Positions 43,151-54,800 of a stretch of 64,000 nt of DNA are shown here, one piece after another. A program made the translations under genes and the position numbers. This DNA comes from Phragmites australis (taxonomy: Eukaryota; Streptophyta; Magnoliopsida; Poales; Poaceae), in the NCBI RefSeq assembly GCF_958298935.1, contig NC_084938.1, positions 3,975,501 to 4,039,500 on the forward strand, in the 5' to 3' direction. A model generated the notes under the pieces. It was not told the DNA's origin and did no database searches. It saw only the letters and a program-made list of their open reading frames with translations. Positions within the stretch are counted from its first letter, which is position 1. Each line of letters starts with the position of its first letter.

Positions 43151-45455
43151 ATGGACCACCCGCCGCCGCCGGACTCCGGCAGCTGCCTCGAGGTCCGCCT
43201 CTTCTACGTGCGCCTCTCGCCGCACGGCGGCGCGCCGCCGCCGCTGCGCCTGGCGCTCGACCTCCGCCCCGCTGGTGGCGAGGCCGCCCTCCCCCTCCCG
43301 CTCCGCCTCGACCGCCACGACGCTTCCTCCGGGGACGCCACCTACGTCTCCACCGCGGCCGCGCGTCTTCCCCCACCCGCCGCGGCCTTCGAGGTCGCCG
43401 ACCACCGCGGTGCCGCGCTACTCCGCGGCTCCCTTCGGCGGTGCCCCGATGGGAAGGCCGATTCCCCTGCCTGGGAAATCGATTGCATCCCCGCCGCTGG
43501 GGCGGCTGCCTCGGCCTCGGCCTTTGAGGTCTATGTAGCCGGATGCTGCGCCGGCGAGCCCGCCGTCCTCACGCGCGCCCTGCGGCTAGCCATGCCTGAA
43601 GAGGCTTCTGGCGGGTTGGTTCACCGCCGATCGGGGGCATTGACGGTGAGTGTTAAAAGAACATTACTCGAATCATTTTACTGAGTGATATTGACTTTGA
43701 AAGGATGTAACTTTGTTATAGGAACATATAGGTAGCAACAAAATGATCGGCTAACACTGTAATTTGCATAGCTGTAGAATGCTTTTGTTTGCTTGTGTTT
43801 ACTATAGATTGTCGAAACATGACAAGTGAAGATTTTGATGCCACAGGAATGGATAGATTATTGTTCCAAATCTTTGTTCACACAGTGTGTTGTGATTGTG
43901 ATTGATTTGTTCATGTATTGCGTTTGTGGTTCAATTAGCAGGGTACATGTTGTCAATTGTACTGTGTTGTGTAGAAATATTTTGTGTGGGTGTAATCACA
44001 TAGACGGAACACGTTGATTTAGATGTTACATTTTCATTGTTACTTTCTGTAACAATGATGGATTGACGGGTAATAGTGGTGCTATCCCCAGTCCTGGATT
44101 GAAACATTCATATGTGTGTCAAAAAATATTATTCATCCTGAAGGGCAAAGCACCTCTAGGCTCCAGCTTTTAGAAAATAATGTCATGTAAATCTTGACTT
44201 ACATCCTGTCAAGATCCCCGTTAAGGAATTCTGATTTAACATCAAGCTGATAGAGAGAGTACCACACCCATGTTTGTCAGTGATATCCTTGCAAAGGAAA
44301 ACATAGTTAGTAATAATACAGCACACCAGAGTGTTGAAACACTTGCATATATATGATACTCCAGAAAGGAACATTAACAGTGTATGATTTTTAAATTTAA
44401 GTTAATTTCATATTTGTTTAATATACTATATCATATAAAATAGTTTGTATTGCTGAAACATTATAGCACATATACTCTATCTAATTCCTGCATTGGCTAG
44501 TTTATCTTGGGTGGCTGTGGTGAACATGGAACTGGTATTTACTATTTGTCATGTGCTATTCCCAGTCTTGCTTTAGATCTCTCCTTAATCTTAAAAAGAC
44601 TATATCAAGTGGCATAGGGATGCTGCAGCTGTCCTCAAAAGCTTAAGTGGGGTTATTATTATGTTATGGTATTACTAATAATGCAATTAATATTTGAAGT
44701 ATCAAGAAGTACTCCCTCTATTTTGCAATACAAGTCAATTTTTCTAGGAAATCGTCATGGTGTTACACCTTCAGTGTTGCTGTAGAAGGGGTTAAGTGGT
44801 TGCAATATGCCATTTAGTAGGTCTATGTATGGTCCAAAGTCATTAACTGCTTGTCAGATTTAGTGCCTATGCAATACATTGTAGTTTTAGTCTAGTTCCT
44901 TGCTGTCTCATAATGAATCCTATCTAGCATTCTCTTTGACGATTTGTATCAGGGAATGGACAAATCTAGAGAAAGAGATATTAATCATAGGAGTTAGGTA
45001 TCACGGATTTTGGTTCTATGTTGCTGTACAATATAATTTTGCATATAAGGTGACAAGACAGAAAAATATGATTAAATTCGACTTCTACGACATTTGCTGC
45101 CCCGAATATTGTTCCAATATTTTTGATTTGTCCTTGTGCCTCTACCTTCAATTGAAACTACATGCTTGGTGATCTCAAGTTCTTGGACCCTCAAATTTCC
45201 GTTGGTATTCTATGGAGGCTTCTTTGGCAGGCTACAGGGGATGGAGGCGACAATGATATGAACTCTGGTAGCATGCAATACCCTGAAGGTTGGTACTCTG
45301 ACGATGATGACGGGCAACTCTCATGGTTCAATGCTGGTGTTAGAGTCGGTGTGGGGATTGGCCTGGGAGTGTGTGTCGGTGTTGGCATAGGAGTTGGGCT
45401 CCTCATGCGCTCCTACCAAGCAACGACCAGAAGCTTGAAGAGGCGGTTCTTCTGA
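43151..45455 (+). CDS. At1g01500-like protein with a Gly/Val-rich C-terminal membrane-like segment
   Basis: Two exons: 43151-43645, ending at GTGAGT, and 45231-45455 after TTTGGCAG. The join is phase 0, giving 239 residues. The N-terminal part begins a conserved pattern (LEVRLFYVRLS) with paired FEVY/FEVADHR-type strands. The C-terminal part SWFNAGVRVGVGIGLG...GLLMRSYQATTR is the signature of the plant family typified by Arabidopsis At1g01500. The ~22-residue Gly/Val/Ile stretch followed by a short basic tail (KRRFF) looks like a C-terminal membrane anchor. The function of the family is not known to me, and database names calling it a dehydrogenase are not supported by any motif here. Exon 1 is extremely GC-rich, a normal grass feature. 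An ATG farther upstream is unlikely given the TATA-poor GCCCA-rich promoter close by. Confidence 0.88.
44711..44755. mobile_element. Fragment of a Stowaway-type MITE in the intron
   Basis: TACTCCCTCTATTTTGCAATACAAGTC resembles a Stowaway terminus. No matching inverse end is visible within the intron, so only a fragment remains. Confidence 0.35.
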
Positions 45456-46718
45456 CAGTGTTGTAACAAGTACCACGGCCTCTGATGGCCAGTAGAGTTG
45501 TTCTACTCGTTTTGTTCCTGAGAGCAGATCGCTGTATAATTCGTTCATGTGTTGTCTGTGTAGGAGGAGATGTTGTATTGCTGTGGTTGTGAAGTTTTTG
45601 ACTTGTGTACACCGCTCTCACTGCTGTGTGTATACTGGAACTCTGGAAGTGTGAAGGTGTTCCTTGGACTTGTGAAGAAAATGGTCTCAACTTTGAACCG
45701 GAGCAGCTGCACGGGTTGCAAACTTGCAACCTTCTGTTCTCTTGAGAATGTCAATTCCCTCGTGTATATACAACAAATGTTGATTATTAGCAAACGTTGT
45801 TGAAGCATATTTTTTTTCCCTGAAGGACCTATTACAGGTATGTAAGAATTATGAAATTCAAATTGGATATTTTTCTTTCGCATTTTAAAACATCTGGTTG
45901 GTGTTGTTCATGCACAAAACTTAACATTAAGAGCAAAGGTTCCCAGACTGAAATGGGTGAGAATTGGTCGTTTTTGTGGAATAGAGGATTGGCAGAGAAA
46001 TCATGGGCGATTTGGCTAGCTTTTAAATTTTTAGCGAATTTTTGGTGAACTTTCTACATTCGAAGCGGCTTCTTGTTGAAATACAGCAATGGTAGTTTGA
46101 CTTCAATTGGTGACAGGGTTAAAACCTTTCTGAGTGATTTTACAAAACTAGCAATTGCACATGTGTTTTATACACATGGAATTAAATATTAGATGTCTAG
46201 AAATGAAAAATAAATATTGGACGTATAAATATGTAAGATAAATAATAAGAGATTAAATATATTTTTAAATATATAGAGATAAATATTAAACGTCTATGTA
46301 TAGAAGGGAAATAATAAGAGACTGAATGTATTTTTGAAAGAAAAATGAGTCTAATTTTGTACGATGACCGTTTAATCAGTTTGAATGGATGGTAAAATTT
46401 GATCGGATCTGTCACAACTCGTGTATTTTATAAAAGTATATATAATTTGTTTTTTATGAGAAGAAATACTTAGTTTTTTTGGAAATACATCTAAGTACTA
46501 CTAGTAGTAAAACAAAAAAGGGAAAACGTGAGAAGAGAGAGGTAAAAAAAAAAAAAACAAAGAAAAACTGCCCCGCCACAAAATCTTGTGTGTGTTTTTG
46601 AAGCTTGCTCATTCGCGCGAAACGAAAGGGGAAAGCTCTTCGTTTCCCTCCCCCCGAAAACTGACCACAAGAAGAGGGGCCAGCCGATCCGCCGGATGCC
46701 GCCACCGCCGCCGACGCC
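45456..46718. other. Intergenic between the At1g01500-like gene and the TRAIP gene
   Basis: The first ~380 bp is probably 3' UTR. Beyond it, 45850-46600 is AT-rich. At 46147 the inverse strand ends in CACATGTGCAATTGCTAG next to T, which resembles a Helitron 3' end, but no start was found. No gene is seen. Confidence 0.4.
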
Positions 46719-49700
46719 ATGACCGCTGCCGCCGCGTGGCCGGTCTGCACCATCTGCTACGAGGACATCCGCCCGCTCTCCGACCAGCATCTCCACTGCC
46801 TCCCCGCCTGCGGCCACGTCTTCCACGCCCTCTGGTCTGTCTTCTCTCCCCTCTGCAATCCTTTTCTTTTCTTCGCATTTCCGGTCTCGATCCTACAATA
46901 GATGGCTAAGCGAGGCCGCTTCTTAATACGTGTGAGGTGCGAGCAGTCTGGAGCAATGGCTGGAGTACTCCCCGGGCGGGAAGAAGAAGCTCACCTGCCC
47001 CATCTGCAAGCAGCCCTGCGGCGCCGCCCACCCTCCGACCCGCCTCTTCTTCCAGTCCACCGGTGCGTGCCCGACCCAGGCCTGCCCCTCCTCGCAGGAC
47101 GCCTCTGAGGGCGCCGACCCGGAGGCGCTAGCCGCCGAGGTCGCCCGCCTGGAGCAGAAGGCGGCGTCCCTCGGCAGGGTGCTCGAGGAGCAGCGTGACG
47201 GAATCAAAAAACTCAACGCCGAGGCCAGTCCTCATTTCCTTTCCGGATCTGTGTGTTGGATTGTGTTTCGCATGGATTACTGATTGCATATTGGTGGTTT
47301 TTGTTCAGGTTGCCAGGTGGAGGGAGCAGGCAGCGACGGCGGATGCAATGCGGGATGCCGCAAGGAAGGAGAAAGAGTGTGTCCAGCTGCTGCTCAATGC
47401 GAAAACAGAGGTAACTTGATGGATCTGGTGGCGAGATTTGATGCCCCTGACTCTTCATCCTGTCACGGCTTAGTGGACTGCATTATTTCTTCATTGTAGG
47501 AGCTGTCGAGGAAGACGTCAGAGTGCGGGAGATTGCAGGAGAGGAGCCTTGCGCTGGCGAAGGAGCTTGCTGCGCTGAAGCTGTATGTTTGTACGACCTG
47601 TAAGATGCTAATATTATTACCTTAGTGAAAGTGACTTTATTTTGATCTCTTGTTCGTTAGGTCGACAGACATGAACCTTCAGGAGGAAGAGATCCTTAAG
47701 TTGGCGTCACTTGGTAACCATGGAAACCTGGAGAATGCGGTTGATGTTCTAAAGAGATCGCTTGCTATGCGGAACAAGTATACTTATCTTCTTGATTTCC
47801 TTATCTGGAAATACTTTATTTATATTTAGTGTGCATATCATAGAGCATTAGTGAAATTTATTATGGGACCATTCCTTCACTGTATTACTTGTTACAGTAG
47901 ACCAAGCCAGGATTGGAATCATACACAGCATTTTGGTCCTTCAGAGCACCATAGTTTTATCTGCCCAAGTCTGGTTGTAGGCGCTTCATTTTTGGCTTTT
48001 TGCTCAGTCGATGTGTTGTACATTGCTCAGGCCTTTTATGGAAGCACGAAGTTCTCAAACTAAATCATAGTAGTTTCAACTGTCAAACTGGACTTGTGAG
48101 GATTCCCTTAAATACTGTTGATCAGTCCTGAGTTCTGGATGAAATATTTTGAAATACATAGTCACTAGCACCAATGACCACTTACCAGTAGCTAAATCAC
48201 TGGAGGCAGTGATGTGCAGTTCTGGATTAAAGCCAACAGACCTACTGTATTATGGTTGGATCTGTGGTGAAGAGTACGTTGTTTCTGACGTGAAATGTAT
48301 TCTTTGGTTGTTAGCACTGCTGAAAATGTTATGAAACAATATGATGCTAGATACAAAGAACTACTCTTTTTCAACAATGGAAATACAACTCCGAGCCTAA
48401 AAAAAAAACTTGGTTCTTGATTTTCAAATTAAAAAAAGAGAAGTACTCTTGAACATTATTTTCCCTTTTTTCTTTGGGTATCACAAATTAAGTGGTTTGA
48501 GTGTTCCAGTAATGCATTCTTTCTTTAGGAGCTACAAAGAATTGATGGTCCAATGCAATGTTCTGGGAAGATCAGAGTCTCGCATGCAGCAGAAGCTTGA
48601 GAAGGCCAAAGAGCATGTAAAAAAGTTGAAGGTAAGTTTGGCCCCATATATAAACTTAATGCTTTTAATGTACATAATTCGTGTGAATGACCTTTATCAG
48701 TGTGAACAAGAACAGGCAAGGTTACAGGAACTTGAGAAGGAACTAGAAGAAAAAGAAAATGGTTTCATAAGGGACTTGAGGTCTTCAAAGAAATTTAAAT
48801 CAGACCAGACAAAATCAGGGAATATCACAGCTAATAATGGTTCCCCTAACCCAAGTGCTGGATATGAAAATCAAACAATCAAGCTTGATGAAGTGATGCA
48901 GGATCCGTGCAACGACAAGTCTAACTTGAACCCGTTAAATCCTGAAGCTAAGAGTGATCTGAATTCAAAAGATAACCTGGATAACAAGAATGCAGATGTG
49001 ATAGACCTTGATGCCGATGATTCTGTTTTCGGAGATGAACACAAGACAGAACTTTCCGCCAAGCTGTTTGGGAACTATGATAAAACTTTGGATTCCCGAG
49101 ATAAGTCCAATCCTTGTCACAATGATATCATACAGTCCACAACGTATGAATGCAAGACCATGCATGTTGCAAAAGAAACATCAACCTTTCAGGAGAACCT
49201 TACGAACAAACTGCATATTCTTCAAGAGAGTCCTATTCTGAGAAGCAGTGAAGTGACAACTTCGACATGGGGGAAAGAAACACTGACAATTGATGGCATC
49301 TCCAAACAAGCAACTAGGCTGACTTCTGGCACTGGACCTCAGCAGATTCACAACTTAAATTCGCTTTCTGGTGAGTTCTTGTGTTGTTCTAGTAAATAAC
49401 TTCTGCATTCAAGTCGCAAAAACTGGACCTATGATTTTACGGACTGTACCTTTATTCTACTTGCACAAAATAAGAAATCTATCTTTCTCTGAATTTAACT
49501 AAATACGGCAAAATTGTAATCTGATCCTAATTTGCCACTGTGTTTTAGTCTATGGATTACTAGTAATTTATGGATATCTATGGAATGCTATTTCTACCTG
49601 ATCCCGCGTACTCGACATACTTACAAAGCAACTGTATGTCATCTACAATCAGATGATTTCCAAACACCTGGAATTCCTGGTGTGGGTGGAGCAAGAAAAG

Positions 49701-50024
49701 GCATTGGCAAATGGTGCAAAGGCTCGACAGTTCCTGGATCTGCAAGTGCAAAAGCAAACAGAGGCAATCTGATCGCTGTAGGACCGGATGGGCGTGGAGG
49801 GAAGGTCAAAGTTCTGAGAGATCTCGGCCGATTCCAAGTCAGTTCAACAAGTTCTCATGTTCTTCCTTGTGAGACGACAGAAACAACTCAATCCCTTACA
49901 ACTAATCTATCAAAATGTTTCTTTGATGCAGGATAGCAACTCTCAAGCACTGTGGCCAAAGGCGCAGAAGCTTGGAGGCAAAGGCGGCCAATCTCAGATA
50001 GATCATTTCTTTGGCAAGAGATGA
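46719..50024 (+). CDS. TRAIP: TRAIP-type RING E3 ubiquitin ligase with C-terminal PIP box
   Basis: Nine exons: 46719-46834, 46947-47223, 47309-47410, 47500-47582, 47661-47777, 48529-48631, 48701-49370, 49653-49837 and 49932-50024. They total 1746 nt, or 581 residues with every phase consistent. The RING-H2 domain spans residues 10-59 (C10, C13, C31, H33, H36, C39, C56, C59). A long coiled coil follows (about 95-290; for example SYKELMVQCNVLGRSESR). A central acidic stretch has VIDLD (366-370), like a SUMO-interacting motif. The last 11 residues QSQIDHFFGKR form a PIP box. TRAIP ubiquitylates the CMG helicase and resolves replisome blocks in animals; the plant protein is less studied. The end of exon 2 appears to use a GC donor, and exon 7 could instead start at 48716. 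Confidence 0.92.
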
Positions 50025-50406
50025 TCCTGCTGAAGAATATATGCCTCTGATGTTGTCATCAAATTATTCGAAGAGTATCTGTTGCCATGCATCTGTGCTT
50101 ATCTAGGTCCCGCAACAGGTTCCTGGATAACTGAATCCAAATTTTGCAGTGGTTAAGTCTTGGGCCTGAGACTACAGAACATGTACATAATCTTTCCGCC
50201 AGAAACCTGAATTTCTCTTGGTCTCGTGTGTACCGTGTACACGCATTGCGTACTGTAAAATTCGAAGGGGTAACAACATTTCATGTTTCAGCTGATTCAG
50301 ATGTGAATACAGAGAGCTTCACCTTTGGTTCAGCCTCAACTTAGTCTGGTTTTATCACATAATCACTGAAGTGAGTAAAGGAAAAAATAGGGTAGGAACA
50401 AGAAGG
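50025..50406 (+). other. 3' UTR and flank of the TRAIP gene
   Basis: Unique-looking sequence after the TGA, probably mostly 3' UTR. No other gene is seen. Confidence 0.5.
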
Positions 50407-50727
50407 TGATATGGACTTGTGTCGAATATCTAATTATTATAGGATATATGCATATAAGCAGTACACTATATATGAATATGGTATATCGTATATTTGATGG
50501 ACAACTTTAGATATTACGGATCCGAATCTGTGGTATTTGATATATTCGGAGATCACAAAAGGTTATACTAAGAAGATCCCGATCGGGTTAACCAACTTAA
50601 ATACGATTAGTATTCAAGCTGGATTCGGTTGCCTTGTCTTGGCTGACAAGACAGAAGACTCCCTATCGACTGCGGCAGACTCAGGGCGGTGCTAGGATCC
50701 CTATATAAGGCGGAGGATTTAGAGCCC
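50407..50727 (+). mobile_element. Probable 5' LTR fragment of the plus-strand Gypsy element Y
   Basis: AT-rich U3-like sequence leads to a TATA box (CTATATAAGG, about 50701-50710) on the plus strand, then is cut off at 50728 by the LTR of element X. Orientation agrees with element Y farther right. The left limit (TGATATGGACTTG near 50413) is uncertain. Confidence 0.4.
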
Positions 50728-51878
50728 TGTTGGCGCGGAATTGGGCAACATCTCGCCAACACGGGTCCATCAAGGATACTTGTCGCTTTTCGTAGCGGCG
50801 CACGACTTGTTTACAAGCAAACAAGCAAAGATTTCGACTGGCAACCTTGGGGATCACCGCTCGGATGATTTACAAGCAAATCGACAAAGAACTACCACCC
50901 AAACCACAGGGTTTCGAAGTAGCAGCGAAGAACTAACCCTAAATTGCAGGAAAATAAAGACAACGAAAAAAATGCAATAGATGCGATTGACTGATAAATA
51001 TGCAATCGGCCTTCACCCCTCAACTATTTATAAGGGGGGTATGGTCTTGACACTAGGGAATCGAAGTAGGACTCTATTCCAACCCTAAACACGTCCTGTT
51101 CGGCCAAAATTGTGAAAAAGATCCGAACAACTCCACGAATCCACCTCGATTAGGTTTCGGACTGAACACCAGATGGTCCGTTGAGAACAAATTCCATAAC
51201 ACCGGACCATCCGGTGAGTTCACTCGGCCGAAATTATAAGACTCGGTCTTACACACACCGGATATTCCGACGTCACATTTATACTCACCGGAGTATGTCA
51301 CCGGACCAATATTTACAGAGAGCAAATTTTTTTGCAAAGTTTTCCTTTTGAACGCACCGGATGATCCAGCGATCATCAAAGACCTCAACGGACAATTTTC
51401 ACCAGAGAATATTTTTTTTGGCTAAAAACCTTCTTCTTCTCGCCGGATAGTTCGGTGATACCCCGAAATCTCCACCGGACCATTTCTTTCAGAGAGCAAG
51501 TTTTCGGGCGCAAATTGACCTTCTACACATTGGATAGTTTGGTGTTATGCCGGAATCTCCACCGGACCATTTCTTTCAGAGAGCAAGTTTTCAGCGCAAA
51601 TTGAATTTCTACACACCGGATAGTCCAGCGTTTTCACCGGACCACTCACCGAACTATTTTATACAGAGAGCATGATTCGCTGTACCAAATTCTCATCCTA
51701 TTCTTCGGATAGTCCGGCGTTCAATGAGCCCCTCACCGGACTATTTTTTCTAGAAAGTATGTCTTTTGGCCGAAATCGAACTACAAGCAACAGATAGTCC
51801 GGCGATGACACGACATTGATCACCAGACTATCCGGTGTATAAAAAAATCTGACCGTGCTATTTTTTTCTATCAACACA
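50728..51878 (-). mobile_element. 3' LTR of minus-strand Gypsy element X
   Basis: On the minus strand it begins TGTGTTGATAG directly after a polypurine tract (AATAGAGGGGCA, about 51879-51890) and ends GCGCCAACA at 50728. A TATA box (TATAAATAG, about 51024-51032, minus) is followed by a leader-like region. U3 holds a degenerate tandem array of ~86 bp units with CACCGGATAGTCCGG words (about 51110-51860). Length is 1151 bp. Confidence 0.75.
51110..51860 (-). repeat. ~86 bp degenerate tandem array in the U3 of element X
   Basis: Units carry CAGAGAGCAAGTTTT, then GGATAGTCCGGCG, then CACCGGACCA, repeated about eight times with substitutions. Confidence 0.75.
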
Positions 51879-54800
51879 TGCCCCTCTATTTTTTTTGGTA
51901 AAGATTGCGCACTGAAAAATATTTTTACACAGGATAATCACGAATACCTCATCTTCTACTCTAAGTTATGACTTAGGGTGATACAAATAACATATCGGCC
52001 ATATGTGCATGTTCTAAGGGCGATGATATTCACACCAGCCACAGGACGATAGTAAATTACATCGGCCATGTATAGTTAGTTACCTTCTCAAGCATCTTGC
52101 CAAATGCTCGGATAATATTTCTTCTCTAGATATGTGAACGATGGTGAAATCATCAAAACTTGCTATGATATCTAAGCATCTATCCAAATATCTATTTAGT
52201 GGCTCATCAAAGCATTGATAAACTCTAGAAACTTATTGTACCACTAATATTGAATCACCAAACACTTTTATATGTGTCACGCCCATGGACTTTAAAATTT
52301 GCAAACCTAACAAAAGAGCTTCGTCCTCGGCTTGATTGTTGGTACAAAAGTATTCTAAGCGAACAGATGTTTCAAAAATAACACCTCTAGGGGAAATTAA
52401 AATAATGCCAACACCTTGACCTTCTCGACAAGCCGAGCCATCAAAATATAATTTCCATGGACACACATTAATCAAACTAACCAATGCATCACTATCAATA
52501 CGATGATCAACAATAAAATCAACAACGATTTGACTTTTCATAGATCTTAACGGTTCATAAGCCAAATCATATTCAATCAAAGCATAGGCCCACTTTCCGA
52601 TTCTACCACTCAAAATCGGCTTTTGCAACATGTACTTAATAACATCGGTTTGGCATGCAACCACACAAGTATTAGAAAACAAATAATATCTCAACTTAGT
52701 GCATGCATAGTATAAAGATAAATATAATTTTTCAATAAACACATACCTTGTTTCCGCATCCAAGAAACGCCAGCTCAAATAAGTGATCGCATATTCTTTC
52801 CCTTCGCTTTCTTGTGTAAGAACAACACCAATTACCGTCTCTTGTGCAGCAACATATAGCCGAAACAGAATCCTGGCCTTGGGCGCCATTAACACAGGAG
52901 GTGATAATAAATATTTTTTGATGTCATAAAAACTCGTTATTATTCTGCTCCCCAAGTAAAATCGGCTTCTTTCTTTAACCGAAGTATGGGAGTAAAAACA
53001 CTAATCTTGCCAGATAAGTTAGATATGAAACGCCTCGAATAATTGACCTTTCCCAGCAATTTTCGGACATCTCTCTTTGATTGTGGTGCTCATAACTTAT
53101 CTATAGCTGCTATTTTGTTAGGATTTATCTCTATGCCTCTTTCATGTATTATGAAATCTAAGAATTTTCCCGCCGATACACCAAAGCACATTTAGGTGGG
53201 TTCATCTTTAAACCATACCGACACATTGTTTCAAAAGCTAAACACAAATTGGCTAAATGACTATCCATAGCATCCGATTTGATAACAATATCATTGATAT
53301 AAATCTCCAAGATGACACCAAGCAAATCATGAAAGATCAAATTCATAGCTCTTTGATAAGTAGCACTGGCATTCTTTAAACCAAATGTCATAACAACCCA
53401 TTCAAATAAACTAACAAAACCCGGGCAATGGAAAGCCGTTTAGACATATCTTCTTCGGCCATGAAAATTTGATTATAGCCTGCATTACCATCCAAAAAAC
53501 TAATAACTCTATGACCCGAAGCATCATTAATCAACATATCGACAATGGGCATAGGGTATTCATCTTTAGGAGTAGCTTTATTTAAATCTCTAAAATCAAT
53601 GCATACTCTCAACTTATCACTATTTTTCTTCTCAACCGGGACAATATTAGATATCTATTCAGCATATCTACAAGGATGAATAAACCCCATAGCGAGCAAC
53701 CAACTTATTTCTTCTTTGATTTGCCCATACATGTTAGGATTAAACTTTCTAGCCAGTTGTTTGTGAGGTTTAAAACCCGAATTTATAGGAAGCCGATGCT
53801 CTACAAGCTCACGGCTAAGTCTCGGCATCTCATGATACTCCCAAGCGAAACAATTGATATATTCTTTGAGTAATGCAATCATTTCGCCTTTTTGAACATC
53901 ATGCATGTTTTTATTCACAAATGTTGGTCTAGGAACAGTGCCATCTCCTATATCTACCTCTTCTAATGGATCAACCAATGAAAAACCTTGTCCTAGCTTT
54001 TCTATCTCATCAAAATCATCAATAGTCTCACAAATATCGTTCTTTTTAGACCGATATTGCTCCACACGCTATTGCAACCATTCTATTACTTTGTTTATCC
54101 ATTTATAACATTACATTGCTAAGTCTAGATGAAGAAATTGGCTGTACAGACACGGGTACAAAACCATCTCCAGTAATACTAAGAAAATCATACCCCGAAA
54201 GATCTTGACCGGAGAGACACTGTACATTCCCATGTTGCCAATCTACTGAAGCATCAGCCAAAGCAACAAAAGCCGATATATCCGCATGTACAACCTCTAT
54301 TTCATTGTCTACCCATTGAATAAAGAGTTGGTGCAAACTAGAAGGTACACAACGATTTGTATGAATCCAATCATGGCCTAATAAAACATTGTAGTTACCT
54401 TGCACGTCAGTGGCAAAGGAGGCTGTAGGGACCGTCTTGCTCCCAACGGTGAGCTCCATGGAAATTATGCCTTTTTCCTCCATAGGCTCGCCGGTGAAGC
54501 CATTAAGCACCAAGTTTGTCTTTACAAGCTCTTTGTCTTCTTTTCCTAGCTTCTTGAAAACTGAATGTGGTATTAGATTCACGGTGGCTCCACCATCCAC
54601 TAGCATTATCGAAATTGGCCTTCCATCAATATACCCCTTGACATACAATGGTCTCAAATGTTGGCTCGATTCTTTGGGCTTTTCAAATATAGCTTCCTTC
54701 GGACCAAGATTTAGTTGAGCAACCTCTTCATCAATAGCCCGAAACTCTGAAGGTAAAACAAAATTCATATTGATATCCATATTATCATGCGGTGGAATGC

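Noticed and set aside
43092..43405. Arg/Gly-rich frames antisense to exon 1 of the At1g01500-like gene
   Set aside because: High GC leaves the antisense free of stops; the sense frame matches a known family.
46147..46500. Reverse-oriented Helitron
   Set aside because: Only a CTAG-T-like 3' end is visible; no 5' TC terminus could be placed.
46454..46909. Frames overlapping TRAIP exon 1 on both strands
   Set aside because: The RING frame is the real one and joins correctly to exon 2; the others are shadows.
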